Origin: an uncultured Christensenellaceae bacterium
Lineage (GTDB): Bacteria; Bacillota; Clostridia; Christensenellales; Borkfalkiaceae
Length of the DNA: 64,000 nucleotides
Assembly: GCA_910588685.1 (NCBI GenBank)
Contig: CAJUPX010000006.1
Coordinates: forward strand, 13,922 to 77,921
Reading direction: 5' to 3'
Within the stretch, counting starts at the first letter, position 1, and the number at the start of each line of letters is the position of its first letter. The translations under genes were made by a program, and so were the position numbers. The notes beneath the pieces are model-generated. The model did not search any database, was not told where the DNA came from, and worked only from the letters and a program-made list of their open reading frames with translations. Below are positions 34,539 to 45,200 of the stretch, in pieces.

Positions 34539-36937
34539 TTCGTATTCTCCTCAAATAATTTATTAGCTTTTTCAAGCAGAGCGGGGAAGTCGGAAAGTTT
34601 CATCTTACCCTCGCCATCGCGGAATTCCGCCATAAACTGCAAAGTTGCAAACCTGCGCATCCAATCCAGCTCGCCGTTCTCTTTAAATATCCCGCCAAAC
34701 GCTCCGTTAAACGCTTTCTGCGCTTTGGGGTTTGCGAATACTTCGTTAACCATACTTTCGGGCGTAAACGCGGGCACGTTCAGATTCTCCCACTCACGCT
34801 CGTATTCGTACTTGCCGCTCTTAACAGTTATGGGCTGTTCGCAGGGCAGAACAATTTCAGCATCGACGCCTTCCGGTATTTCCGAAAAAAATGTTATCTT
34901 GCCGTTTTTCTGTTTATAGCCCGAAACTATCTTTCCGCCCGCGCTTTCGTACTCCGCTTTAATCTCCGCAAGCCCTTTACACGGGTTGGGAGTAATTTTT
35001 ATTTTTTTATAACCCGCCGCCGTCGGCTGTAAACCCGCTATGCGCTTTACTACAAACTCCATTACGGAACCGTACGCGTAGTGGTTGTAGCTGTTCATTC
35101 CGTCCGGGTTTGGAGTGCCGTCCGGCATTAAGCTGTTCCAACGCTCCCACACAGTGGTCGCGCCCATATCAACTTCGTAAAGCCAGCCGGGATAACCGTT
35201 GTTCATTAACACCTTTTGCGCCGTATCCATATAGCCGTTGTCCGCAAGCGCGAACATCAGATACGTAGTGCCTATAAAGCCCGTGCAAAGCGTATAATTA
35301 TGAATTTTTACGTTTTCATTCAACGCTTCGGCTAATTTTTTGCGGTGCTCTTCGGGCGCTATACCGAAATACAACGCAAGAACCTGCGCCGTTACCGTAT
35401 CAAAACACAGTCTGCCGCCCGCGGTGAAGTACTCTTCCCTTACCCGCTTTAACTGCTTTTCGTACTTGGCTTTATATAACTTTTCGTCCTCTTTCTCGCC
35501 GAGCAGCTTTGCCGTTTCATAGACTATCTTCAATGAATTTACTTGAAAAACATTGGTAATGTAGTAAATATCCGTTCTGCCTATAAGCGTTTCGTAACTC
35601 GTTCGTTCCTGATCCAAAGCAAGCCAGTCCCCGAACTCGTGCCCCTCACAGATTATTCCGTCCTTCATTGTCCGCTCCCTTGCGGAAATAAACTTTTTCA
35701 TTGCAGAATAATTGTCCTTTAAAAAGCTTATATCGGCGTAGGTCTGATACAAATTCCACGGCGCCATTGTTATTACGTCGCACCACATTGCGTCCGTAAA
35801 CTTATCCCCTAATACATCGGGAGCAACGTGCGGTATCTCGCCCGTCTCCTTTTGGTCGTTGCGTAAGTCGTTCAGCCACTTTTTCATAAACGCGCGGATA
35901 TCGTAGTTAAACGACGCAGTGTTGCAGAACGCGTTTATATCGCCAGTCCAGCCCAAGCGCTCGTCGCGCTGCGGGCAGTCCGTGGGAATATCCACGAAGT
36001 TTCCCCGCTGACCCCATACTATGTTGGATATAAGGCGGTTAAAACGCAAATTCGAAGTCTGCAAAACGCCTGTTTTGCGCATATCGGTATGCATTACTAC
36101 CGCAGTTATATTTTCCTTGGGTATCTCCCTACCCTCTATCTTTAGATAGCGGAAGCCGTGAAAAGTGAACTCGGGGCGTAATATATGCGAGCCTTTTACG
36201 GTAAACCTATCCGTAACCTTAGCACCGCGCAAATTGTCCGTGTAAAACTCTCCCTTTATAAGTATTTCCGCGAATTTTAAAGTCAGCGTGCCGTCAAAGT
36301 TTTCGGGAGTTCTGATTTCGACTACGCCCGCGATATTCTGCCCGAAATCGTATACTTTATCTCCCTTGGGCGTTGTTATAATTTCCTTTACTTTGAGCCG
36401 TTCAATCTCACGCACAGGCTCGCAGATTTGCAGGGTAAGCGCGGTTTTATCATAAGCGACTTCGCACACCGTAAGAGGTTTCAACATTGCCGTATAGTCC
36501 GCCGTTTCGCCGTCGTAAATACCGCTTTCGCGGATATAACTTTCCCGCACCGTCCAACTTTCGTCCGTGTATATGCTTGATTTGCCGCACATAAGCTCAG
36601 CACACACAGCGGGCTGTTCACCGTAATTGTTGCGGGTTTTCTTCCAGGTAAGTCCGCCGCAATACCACCCCTCGTTTACGGTGATAGTCAGCGTGTTTAC
36701 GCCCTCTTTTAAAAGACCGGTTACGTCGTATTCCTGCACCTGCAAGGTCTTGTTGTACGAAGTCCAGCCCGGGGTCAGATAACAGTCCCCGACCCGCACG
36801 CCGTTTATTTCCGCAAAGTAAAGCCCCAAAGCCGTAACTTTGAGTAATGCTTTTTGCCTGTCTTTTATTTCGAATTTCTTCTCTACCGTAAAAGTATTCG
36901 TTTTTTCCTTTACCCCGATAAATTTACCGTTTAACAT
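34535..36937 (-). CDS. GH78 alpha-L-rhamnosidase
   Basis: The 800-residue cytoplasmic enzyme releases terminal alpha-L-rhamnose. Two N-terminal beta domains lead to the (alpha/alpha)6 barrel. The family signature FVDIPTDCPQRDERLGWTGD carries the general acid Glu326, and TTVWERWNSLMPDG holds the second essential Glu; SYNHYAYGSVMEF is also typical. The last ~70 residues after the C-terminal beta domain form an extra helical tail rich in Phe and Glu not usual for the family. CGGAGAA precedes the ATG. It overlaps both neighbours. It is the key enzyme feeding RhaA/B/D encoded downstream. Confidence 0.93.
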   Translation of the reverse strand: MLNGKFIGVKEKTNTFTVEKKFEIKDRQKALLKVTALGLYFAEINGVRVGDCYLTPGWTSYNKTLQVQEYDVTGLLKEGVNTLTITVNEGWYCGGLTWKKTRNNYGEQPAVCAELMCGKSSIYTDESWTVRESYIRESGIYDGETADYTAMLKPLTVCEVAYDKTALTLQICEPVREIERLKVKEIITTPKGDKVYDFGQNIAGVVEIRTPENFDGTLTLKFAEILIKGEFYTDNLRGAKVTDRFTVKGSHILRPEFTFHGFRYLKIEGREIPKENITAVVMHTDMRKTGVLQTSNLRFNRLISNIVWGQRGNFVDIPTDCPQRDERLGWTGDINAFCNTASFNYDIRAFMKKWLNDLRNDQKETGEIPHVAPDVLGDKFTDAMWCDVITMAPWNLYQTYADISFLKDNYSAMKKFISARERTMKDGIICEGHEFGDWLALDQERTSYETLIGRTDIYYITNVFQVNSLKIVYETAKLLGEKEDEKLYKAKYEKQLKRVREEYFTAGGRLCFDTVTAQVLALYFGIAPEEHRKKLAEALNENVKIHNYTLCTGFIGTTYLMFALADNGYMDTAQKVLMNNGYPGWLYEVDMGATTVWERWNSLMPDGTPNPDGMNSYNHYAYGSVMEFVVKRIAGLQPTAAGYKKIKITPNPCKGLAEIKAEYESAGGKIVSGYKQKNGKITFFSEIPEGVDAEIVLPCEQPITVKSGKYEYEREWENLNVPAFTPESMVNEVFANPKAQKAFNGAFGGIFKENGELDWMRRFATLQFMAEFRDGEGKMKLSDFPALLEKANKLFEENTK

Positions 36938-38687
36938 CTATATTCTCCGATTTTCCGTTAAGATAAATATTTTTGACAGTTATCCGTTCTACTTCTTCGG
37001 GCAGTTGCACATTTATTGTATATCCCTTTTCATTATAGCCGATATTCAAAAGCCCGTCCGTGAACACGCGGCAGAAAAGTCCGCTCTCTGCGGAAAGATG
37101 CCGCATACCGCCCTCGGGATAAGCCTCTACCGCATAAGGAACGTGCTCGCCTAATAGCCGTATTTTGCAAAACTCTTTCAGCCTTGCCCACGCCTTTTCT
37201 TTTTCGCCTGCGCGGAACAGCGTGGCAAGATAATACAGCGCGCTTCTGTCCCATAATGTATTTTCGCCCTCTGTGGAACGACAGCTCCCGTCCGTCCACA
37301 GTTTTTCGTCTATGCTCTTTAACGTGTCTTTCGCTCGGTTTGTTATGCCCATATAGACTGGCAAACAGTTCCAAGCACGGATAACGTCGCAACCCTTATG
37401 ATAGCGATAGGTTTTATACCCCGCCACTTCGCCGCCGAAATATTTTTCGACAGCATTGCCCAACGCCGACTGCAAAGCCGTTATTTCTTCTGCTTCGTTA
37501 AGCTTTCTCATACGCTTTAACAAAACCGCGTAGTTGCCGAGTCCGCCGTATGCAAGAGAAGACGTGTTCAAATTCACGCCCGAAGATATGCGGTTTTCCA
37601 ACTCGTCGCTGTCCGAATAAACCACGCCGTCCTCGGTGATATTTCTGCGGATATATTCAACGCACCATTCAAGCGCCTTTTTCTGATTGTCATCGGGAAG
37701 TCTGCCCTGCGTCAACAATACGCGCGAAAGCCCGTACAGGTACATTTCCGCGTCCCCCCTGTCGCCTGCGCAACCGAAGTTATCCGCACCGCCGCAAATT
37801 ATACTGCTGGGAATGGGCAAATACGCATCGTTAAAATACGGATAATACCAACCGTATATATTTCGGGTCGCCTCCGCCTCTTTTTTATCGCCCGTGAACG
37901 CAAACCACGGGGCAACGTATTCGCACTGGTCGTTGCACCATATCGCCGCATAATAGGCAAGCCCGCCGGGGTTATGGATAAGTCCCTTGAAGGTGCGACA
38001 CAATCCTTCTGCGGCACGGAGCTTCGCAAATGCAAACATAGTATCCACGGTATCATTCCCCGTAGATAAATCGCATTGCAAAAGGACCTCCTTTACGCGC
38101 GCACGCCGTTTTTCAAGCGGGGCGTTTTCGCGCGGAATATCCTTGTTTGCATACCGCGCCGTATACGCGAATGTCAGCGTTAACCGCTCCCCTGCTCCTA
38201 TCGGACGGCAAGGAGCAGGGCACGAACATTCAAAATTGACATAGCCCTCACAGGTAAGGCGCACATCTATTCTTTTAAGCTCTTCCCACTTCGGCGATAC
38301 TTCTTCTGTTCCGCTGTTGCAAAGCTCCACCTGCTCGTAAAAGACAGGCAATTCCACAGACGGAAAAAACCTACGCGCAACCGTCAACTCTCCCGCGCGG
38401 GAGTATACCGAAAGCACCCCGTCAAATTCCACACGTTCGAACGTTTCATTCGTCTGAAACGCAATCGGACTTTTATCCGTTTCGGGATAGTAGGTTGCGC
38501 AAGTATTATTCGGTTGCGTACGGAAATTTGGAAATGCAAACTGCCGTTTGTAATACGGCCCGCCGTTTTGTACGCCGTAGGTTATGACACAGGCAACCTG
38601 CTCGCCGCCCGTTTCGATACGGTCGGAATGCCCCTCAAAATTTTCGCTTGCGATTCTTTTTTTATTCTCGGCTATATACCAGCGCAT
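36924..38687 (-). CDS. (alpha/alpha)6-barrel glycosidase-like protein, family unassigned
   Basis: The 587-residue protein has no signal peptide. The first ~190 residues are beta-rich (VEFDGVLSVYSRAGELTVARRFFP), followed by an all-helical region from about 210 with aromatic and acidic pockets (IHNPGGLAYYAAIWCNDQCEYVAPWFAFTG and YSDSDELENRISSG) as in six-hairpin glycosidases. Candidate catalytic acids include the Asp of IWCNDQCEY and the Glu of DSDELENR. I cannot place it in a numbered GH family. AAGGAAA precedes the ATG. It overlaps the GH78 gene by 14 nt, so it is almost surely part of the same pathway. Confidence 0.75.
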   Translation of the reverse strand: MRWYIAENKKRIASENFEGHSDRIETGGEQVACVITYGVQNGGPYYKRQFAFPNFRTQPNNTCATYYPETDKSPIAFQTNETFERVEFDGVLSVYSRAGELTVARRFFPSVELPVFYEQVELCNSGTEEVSPKWEELKRIDVRLTCEGYVNFECSCPAPCRPIGAGERLTLTFAYTARYANKDIPRENAPLEKRRARVKEVLLQCDLSTGNDTVDTMFAFAKLRAAEGLCRTFKGLIHNPGGLAYYAAIWCNDQCEYVAPWFAFTGDKKEAEATRNIYGWYYPYFNDAYLPIPSSIICGGADNFGCAGDRGDAEMYLYGLSRVLLTQGRLPDDNQKKALEWCVEYIRRNITEDGVVYSDSDELENRISSGVNLNTSSLAYGGLGNYAVLLKRMRKLNEAEEITALQSALGNAVEKYFGGEVAGYKTYRYHKGCDVIRAWNCLPVYMGITNRAKDTLKSIDEKLWTDGSCRSTEGENTLWDRSALYYLATLFRAGEKEKAWARLKEFCKIRLLGEHVPYAVEAYPEGGMRHLSAESGLFCRVFTDGLLNIGYNEKGYTINVQLPEEVERITVKNIYLNGKSENIDVKR

Positions 38688-38695
38688 ATATTTCC

Positions 38696-41209
38696 TTATA
38701 AATAAAATTTGATTTCATAGCTTTGGTTTACGTCGGCGGTGAACGTAATATTCTCACACCCGCCGTCCGGCGCATCCGCACAAGTGTTCAGCGGGAACGC
38801 CCCGGCGTGTTTCGCCGCGCGTACTATTTCTACTTCCTTGCCGTTTACCGTAGCCCTTACAGCTTTTTCTCCGCTTAACACGTGGCGCTTAACAGTAATT
38901 TCGCGGGTATTAAAGCACTTGCCGCCGTCAAACTTGCCCTGCGCTTTATCTATATTTATTACGTATGCGTTGCACTCTTTGCAGTAGTACGACTTATAAT
39001 CGGTCTTTCTGAACTGCCCGAGCTTATACGCCGTCGTTTCCGTGTCGTCCTCGTACAAATAGCCGCTGTCTGAAGCGCATTTATCCGAATAGTAATCCAG
39101 AACGAGTTTATCCCACTTCTGAATTTTTGTATTGTGCGCCTCGTACGCAAGCGGTATTACCGCGCCCAAACGGACAAACAAGGGCATTTCGCGCAAGCCG
39201 TATCCTCTCTTAACAATCTTTCCGCCCGAATACGTTTTTCCACTGAATACGTCCAGCCACTTGCCCGCGGGCAGATACGTCTTATATTCATCGGTACGCC
39301 TCACAATTTTTTTAGCTAACAATTCGCAACAAGCCTCGCCGCCCGCTTGAAAATATTCTATTTCGATTTTATATTCCCTGTCTGATTCAAGCCGTTTTAA
39401 ATCCCAGACCCACGCTGCGTGAAGCGTCTTGTCCTCCAATACCTTTTCGCCGTCAATAAAGACGGTTGCGCCGTCGTCGCAACGGATATACAATTCTACG
39501 GGGTCGGCAAATTTCAAAACAGTTGAAAACCGCGCCGAAAAGTCGTACACTGGCACGCCGGCTTCCGGCGAAGTATGGTTGAGAACAATATCAAGAGTTT
39601 TATATTCCGCCGTTGCTATCGGCTCGCCTTGCAATTCTCTTCCGTTATAATATGTTGCTTTCACCTTCTCAACATAACACTTTTTATCGATTGCCCAAGG
39701 ACGGTTGCCGCCCATAGGCGATATTAAAACGTTATTGCCTAGCATATACTCGCTGTCGCACTTCAAAGCGCGTTTATCTTTGGGATATTCCCAGCCCAAT
39801 CCCTTAAAAATCGGTAAACCGTATTCATAGCTTTCATACGCGCTTTTATAAATTGACGGCATTAATCTGTATCTTAAATTGTTATATTCGCGCACAATAT
39901 TCAGCGTTTCTTCGTCGTAAACCCACGGTTCGCGGGTTCGTACTACCACGTTTGTGCAGTGCGGACGGAATACGGGCGAAAGCGTGCCGTACTGCATCCA
40001 GCGGATAAACAGTTCTTTATCCGGGTTGCCGATATGCCCGCCGCAGTCTGAGTTAAGATAAGGAATAGCATTATTGCCGCACTTTATGATATTATCCACT
40101 TCCTGCGAAATAACTCCCGCTTCGGAGCCTATATCGCCAGTCCACTGTATGGAATAGCGGTGCGACGCGCTGTCTTTAATCCCCAAATAACTGCCCGTAG
40201 ACACGTCTACGGCATTGCCCATTATTACGGGACGGCGGTACACTTCTTTATTGCCCGACTGCTTTTGATAATGGTGACGGGTGATATCCTCAAAGAGATA
40301 CAGCCCCATAGTTTCGTGAGGGACATCCGCCGAGGGTGAAATGAGCTTTGTGGGCCAGTTTCTGTCGTACCACCATATATCCAGACCCTTTTCCATTAAA
40401 GATTGCAAATTTTTCTCGCGGTAGGCAATCTCTTCAGGCGCGAAAACCTGTTTGCCGTCCACAGGTTCGGGGTGGTCGTTGAACATTACCTCCACGCCGT
40501 GTTCGTGCGCAAAGTCCAAAAACCTCTTCATATCGGGGAAGAGCCCGGTGTTGATATCGTAGCCCCAGCCGTGCTCGCACGAACGCCAGTCCGTGTCTAT
40601 TACCATTACGTCCAAAGGCACGTTGTTTTTTTCGTAGTCTAAAATAAGCTGCTTTGCTTCTTCTTCGGTGTAAGCGTAATACTTACTGTTCCAGCCGCCC
40701 AAAGTGGAAAGGCGCACAAGCTCGGGCTTGCCCGTTAGCTCTACATACAGCTTACGCAAAAGTTTTGCGTTATTTTCGCAAAGCAATAAATAAATATCCT
40801 GTACGTTTTCCTCAACGGTATATTCGCCGCTTCTGTCCGCGGAATAACCGCCCTCGGGAACTATAACGCGCGGAGTATCGGAAACAGCAAACAATTCAGG
40901 CGTTTTATCCAAAGGCGGAAGCTCGCCGCTGTTTTTCAGTTTTTTATAAGTATAAACCTTTTTCCCGTTTTTTTCAATTCTTACGCCCGTAAGAGACTTT
41001 GCGTTTTCGGGTATATATAATTTGTATTCGCCGAAGAATACCGCGTTATCTTCCCGCGAGTATGCAACTTCGTTGTTTTCATATTCAGTTTTGTTTGGGA
41101 TAAAAAAAGTATTTTTATCGCAGAATTTTCCGTTTTTGCCGTATTCGATACGGACGATGTTTTCACTTAATAGCTGTACTCTGATGTTTCCTGAAATAAT
41201 CTGTTCCAT
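38696..41209 (-). CDS. GH31 alpha-glycosidase with inserted PA14-like domain
   Basis: The 837-residue protein has no signal peptide. The GH31 barrel shows VMVIDTDWR, the nucleophile region DIWWYDRNWPT with Asp282, and the acid/base region QWTGDIGSEAGVI with Asp359. After the barrel, about residues 545-630 resemble a PA14-like module (LYIRCDDGATVFIDGEKV). The C-terminal beta domains close with YLPAGKWLDVFSGKTYSGG. GH31 includes alpha-xylosidases, alpha-glucosidases and alpha-galactosidases; the WYDRNW environment does not match the classic WxDMNE of alpha-glucosidases, so another specificity is likely. It ends 8 nt before the next gene. Confidence 0.88.
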   Translation of the reverse strand: MEQIISGNIRVQLLSENIVRIEYGKNGKFCDKNTFFIPNKTEYENNEVAYSREDNAVFFGEYKLYIPENAKSLTGVRIEKNGKKVYTYKKLKNSGELPPLDKTPELFAVSDTPRVIVPEGGYSADRSGEYTVEENVQDIYLLLCENNAKLLRKLYVELTGKPELVRLSTLGGWNSKYYAYTEEEAKQLILDYEKNNVPLDVMVIDTDWRSCEHGWGYDINTGLFPDMKRFLDFAHEHGVEVMFNDHPEPVDGKQVFAPEEIAYREKNLQSLMEKGLDIWWYDRNWPTKLISPSADVPHETMGLYLFEDITRHHYQKQSGNKEVYRRPVIMGNAVDVSTGSYLGIKDSASHRYSIQWTGDIGSEAGVISQEVDNIIKCGNNAIPYLNSDCGGHIGNPDKELFIRWMQYGTLSPVFRPHCTNVVVRTREPWVYDEETLNIVREYNNLRYRLMPSIYKSAYESYEYGLPIFKGLGWEYPKDKRALKCDSEYMLGNNVLISPMGGNRPWAIDKKCYVEKVKATYYNGRELQGEPIATAEYKTLDIVLNHTSPEAGVPVYDFSARFSTVLKFADPVELYIRCDDGATVFIDGEKVLEDKTLHAAWVWDLKRLESDREYKIEIEYFQAGGEACCELLAKKIVRRTDEYKTYLPAGKWLDVFSGKTYSGGKIVKRGYGLREMPLFVRLGAVIPLAYEAHNTKIQKWDKLVLDYYSDKCASDSGYLYEDDTETTAYKLGQFRKTDYKSYYCKECNAYVINIDKAQGKFDGGKCFNTREITVKRHVLSGEKAVRATVNGKEVEIVRAAKHAGAFPLNTCADAPDGGCENITFTADVNQSYEIKFYL

Positions 41210-41238
41210 ATATATTGACCTCTTGGGGTTTAAATTGA

Positions 41239-41268
41239 TTACCCGCGTCGAGCTTACCGGGCGGGTAA
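41239..41268 (-). other. intercistronic hairpin before GH31
   Basis: TTACCCGC pairs with GCGGGTAA over a 14-nt loop, between the small lipoprotein stop and the GH31 start, without a T tract on the minus strand. Confidence 0.4.
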
Positions 41269-41277
41269 CCGTTTAAT

Positions 41278-42210
41278 TTACTTTTCGTTAAAAACGCAGC
41301 GGGGATTTGCAACACCCCAGCAAACTTCAGCCTTTAACGCCGACTGAGTCCATCCGTCAACCTGCTCGTACTCTCCTAATGCAAAACGGTAAAGCGCTTC
41401 GTCTTCTCTGAAATTTGCATTGCTTGAAATCAAAATAGGTATGCCGTACTTATCTTCAAAATAGAACGAGCAATTTGTTCCGTCGCGGACTATGCGCACC
41501 CATATTCCGCCTTGCTTTACAAACAGCGTTGTAAACTCGGGATTAACGTCCGTGAGATGTCCCGCCTCAAAGTTTTTATACCGCAAGCCGTTTGCTTTGT
41601 CGTATGCAACACCGAAATTATACCAACCGGTATTTTGCAACGTGCATTTTCTGTTTAAATTTACGTTTGTCCAAACCGTTCCCGTATCAGGAAAATCAGA
41701 AAAATCACCGCTCTGCGAAGTCCAACCAATAAAGCACCGTATCGTAAAATTACGTGTTTCGGAATTTGCTCCGGCAGGGTCAGCCCAACCGTCTGGAAGC
41801 TTAACCGGCTCAACGGACGTGTCTAAAAGCTCGTCGTAAGGTATTTGCGAGTTACCGTTATTGTCCTGATAATATCTGCCGCAAGTGTTACAAAAATAAT
41901 ATCCGTTATAGCCTGCAACCTGCTCTTCATAAAAGTGCATATCGTGCCGCGTTTTAGCTATTTTAACGTCCGCTTCGGCGGTGGGTTTTGTTGCGTTTTT
42001 GTCGGAAAACAGCGCGCCGCAACCGCATTGATAATACGTATAATTTCCCTCTTCAAAACAGGTGGGGTTGCGCCCGTCCACCTTTTGCAAATTTGTATGC
42101 GCGCAGGCGGCGGGCTTGTCGTTTTCCTTTTGAGCGCCGCAGCCCGCAAAGACTGCCGCGCCTAAAACAAAAACTGTAGCAATACTCAATAATGCTTTAA
42201 ATTTTTTCAT
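41278..42210 (-). CDS. small surface lipoprotein, likely glycan-binding
   Basis: This 310-residue lipoprotein has lipobox VFAGC (Cys24). Residues 35-125 hold cysteine/histidine modules (CAHTNLQKVDGRNPTC, YQCGCGALFSD, YFCNTCGRYYQDNNG) resembling small metal-stabilised repeats seen in clostridial surface proteins. The C-terminal ~180 residues look like a beta-sandwich (concanavalin-like) domain, with IWVRIVRDGTNCSFYFEDK matching a motif repeated in the large lipoprotein encoded just upstream (VRTGNTITFFAKKDG). No catalytic residues are visible. I infer glycan capture at the cell surface. Confidence 0.65.
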   Translation of the reverse strand: MKKFKALLSIATVFVLGAAVFAGCGAQKENDKPAACAHTNLQKVDGRNPTCFEEGNYTYYQCGCGALFSDKNATKPTAEADVKIAKTRHDMHFYEEQVAGYNGYYFCNTCGRYYQDNNGNSQIPYDELLDTSVEPVKLPDGWADPAGANSETRNFTIRCFIGWTSQSGDFSDFPDTGTVWTNVNLNRKCTLQNTGWYNFGVAYDKANGLRYKNFEAGHLTDVNPEFTTLFVKQGGIWVRIVRDGTNCSFYFEDKYGIPILISSNANFREDEALYRFALGEYEQVDGWTQSALKAEVCWGVANPRCVFNEK

Positions 42211-42229
42211 ACATTACCTTTTTAATTTA

Positions 42230-42258
42230 TTGCGGGGCGGCGATATGCCGCCCCGCAA
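42230..42258 (-). other. strong intercistronic hairpin between the two lipoprotein genes
   Basis: TTGCGGGGCGGC pairs perfectly (12 bp) with GCCGCCCCGCAA over GATAT. No T run follows on the minus strand, so it looks like an mRNA-stabilising or processing stem rather than a full terminator. Confidence 0.6.
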
Positions 42259-42270
42259 ACTGCATTTTAA

Positions 42271-45200
42271 TTATTCCGTAACGTCGCTTCCGCCCTCTAC
42301 CGTTGTTGATACTTCGATATTAGAGTACGTAAAGTCGTCACCCGTGGCAAGAAACTTAATATCATTCTTTACGGTGCTGCCGATAGTCAAATCACCGCCG
42401 GAAGAAGGAGCCTCGGCTGCCTGGGTATCCACGTCAAGCTGTACCCATTCCGTGCCGTTCTGCGCATAAATATGTATAACGCCGTCCGCACGTACTACTT
42501 TTACGTTTAAACCGTCTGCAGAGTAAACCGCTTCGTTTATCCATTTTATCGAGCTGTCGTCGCCGTGCCATTTCTTTTCACTGTCAGGGTTAATATCCAG
42601 CGAGCCGGGATTAAGCTTAACAACGTCCGCTGCATTAGTTGTACGCAAGAACACAAAGAAACCTATTTCGCCTGCGCCGAACTGTAAGCCGAAACGGCTT
42701 GCCGCCCAGTCGTCGCCGTTCCTTCTCTGCAACGTGTTTTTAACATTGAAGGTAAGCGTAAGATTTTCGGAATTCTGCTGCTCTTCGGTCAAAACAAGGT
42801 CGGCGGATATTGCACGGTGTCCGTTTCTATCGGCTGCGCCGTTGCCCTTGATTGCTATTGTGCCGGCTGTATCGTCTACTGTAATTTCATCGGACGAACC
42901 GTAAGCAATGGTCTTTTCAAGCTCCGCGCTGACTGCGCCGCCGTCCGCGGGAACGGTAAGCGTAGTTACCTTATATCCGTAAACGTACACTTCGTATTCG
43001 CCGGGAATAAGCTGTGAAACGCCCTCTTTTTTAGTAAACTCGGTTACTGTGCCGTCTTTCTTTGCGGTAAGCTTAATAACGCTTTCATCGGTTAAGCCCT
43101 CGCCCGTAATTGTTAAATTAACCTCTACGGAAGCTTTTTCCAGAGTTGCAACAACGTTTACGTCGCCCGCCAGAATAAACGAATAAGTATATACGTTTCC
43201 GTTCTGAGTCCAGCCCGAAGTTACGGTATCATCGCCGATAACAAGCTGTTTAAGCTCGTAATTAGCCGCGGCTGTTACAGTAACGGTGCATTCCTCGTTT
43301 ACAAAATACTCCTGCTTGTCGGTTGCGATTGCGCCTGTTTCTTCCGTTGCTACCGCCGCGTTAACGTTTAAGGCGGTTTGGGGAAGAGCTATTTTTATTT
43401 CCGATACGGTGTAATCGGAGCCCATTCCGAGGAATTTTATATCCGTTTCAGCGTTTGCCGCGCAGGAGGTTTCAAAGAACTTAATCCAGGCGCCGTCCGC
43501 ATTGCAGGCAAAGAATTTAATGCTTGCGCCGTTGCGGATTGCACGGATATTTACGCCGTTTGCGCTTTCAGCAAGAGTTTCAACAAATCCGTAAGCCGCA
43601 TAGGTGTCCGCATAACCCCACCCGTCGGCACCGAGTTTACAACCCGTAAGCGTATGTAAATCTATCTTGTTGTCATTAATATTCCACAAACTGACAGCCA
43701 CGCCCTTATAACCTGCCAGAGCAATACCGAACGCATTATTCGGGTCATTATTGCCGCCAGCTACTTTAAGATTAAACTCAAGCTGTACGTTGGTTGCGTT
43801 TTTCACCTGATCGGAGAGCGTGAGAGAAGCTTCCGGCACGGAGGAGTTCCAACGATAGAAACCGTCCGTTTTCGTACCTTTGATTTTCGCGGTATTAATA
43901 CTGATATCCGTATCCGTAACTTCAACCAACTCATTAAGGTTTACATAAGGCATACCGTGGTCGTCGTAGTTAATCTCTTCCTCTCTGACAGTAGCTATAT
44001 CGCCGAATTTTAAGGTAATTTCGGTTGTTTCCTCCGTAATTGTTACAGTTGCCGTGCCGTAGCCGTAGTGTTTGCCGGAAATACTGAACACATATTCGCC
44101 CACATAAACGTCGCCCGTTGCCGAATACGTTCCGTCGCTGTTTTTAGTAAGCTCCAACTCGTAATGATAGTCGCCGTTGAGTACTAATTTTGAATTTTCT
44201 TCAAGCGTTACCTTTTCGTCCGCTTTATCTACAACGTTGATTTTAACGTCGGCTAACGCAGCCTCGGGAGTCTGCTCAAATACGGCGTTGACTTTTATAT
44301 CGCCCGTTACGGTGAAAGTATAAGTATAAACCAAACCGTTCTTTGTCCAGCCTTCCGTTACAGTTTGCGCGTTACCGCCTTCGCCGATAACGATACTGCT
44401 TAAGCGGTATCCGTCCTCAGCCGTAATTGTAAGCGTGCACGCGTCGTTCCAGTAATATTCTTTACCGTAATTTTCCATATCGCAAATAATCGAGCCCGCG
44501 TCCGCGTTATTTACGGAAGCGTTGTAATCAACCTTAACGCCTTTTGCTACGGCAACTACGATATTCTGGTTTTCCATTATATTTGCAATTATCAGGGTGT
44601 ACCTGACTCTGTTTGCGCCGAGGCTTTCAACCGTAACCGTGCTGAAATCGATTTGCTCGCCGTTTACCGTAATTGCGTTGGGGAAGTAACTCCAAGCTAA
44701 GTCCGCGTTGTCGGTTTCGATTACAAGAGTAGCCATATCGCCCTCTTCTACCGTAGGGTCTACGGTAATTTTATAACCGTGGCTGTTGTCGCCTGCAAAG
44801 TTTGCAACCACGTCAAATTCGGAAACGTCGCTCTCTTTGGGCACGCGTACTTTTATTCCGCTGATTTCGTAGTCGGAGCCTATACCCATAAATTTAACCA
44901 TAGTATCGGCGTATTCGTAGCATTCCGCCGTATGTATAACTACCCATTCGTTGCCGTTACGCGCGGTGAATGTAATTTCAGCGCCGTCACGCTCTACGCG
45001 GAAATATGCGCCGCTGCCGTAAATAGCCGTTTCAAGCCATTTTAACGTGCCGTCCTTATCGTCGCCCCAGCCGTCTTCGCCCAGCCAGGTGCCTTTTAAG
45101 TTGTGAACTACAATTCCGTCCTCAGGCTTAGTTGCATCCCAGAAACTCAATGATGCGCCGTTGTGGAATTCGGTCATAGCCAAGCCGAACGCATTATTGG

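Noticed and set aside
41266..41276. TAACCGTTTAA resembling the LacI motif before GH31
   Set aside because: It overlaps a stop codon and a hairpin inside the rhamnose operon, is one base short, and has no promoter nearby, so chance is likely.
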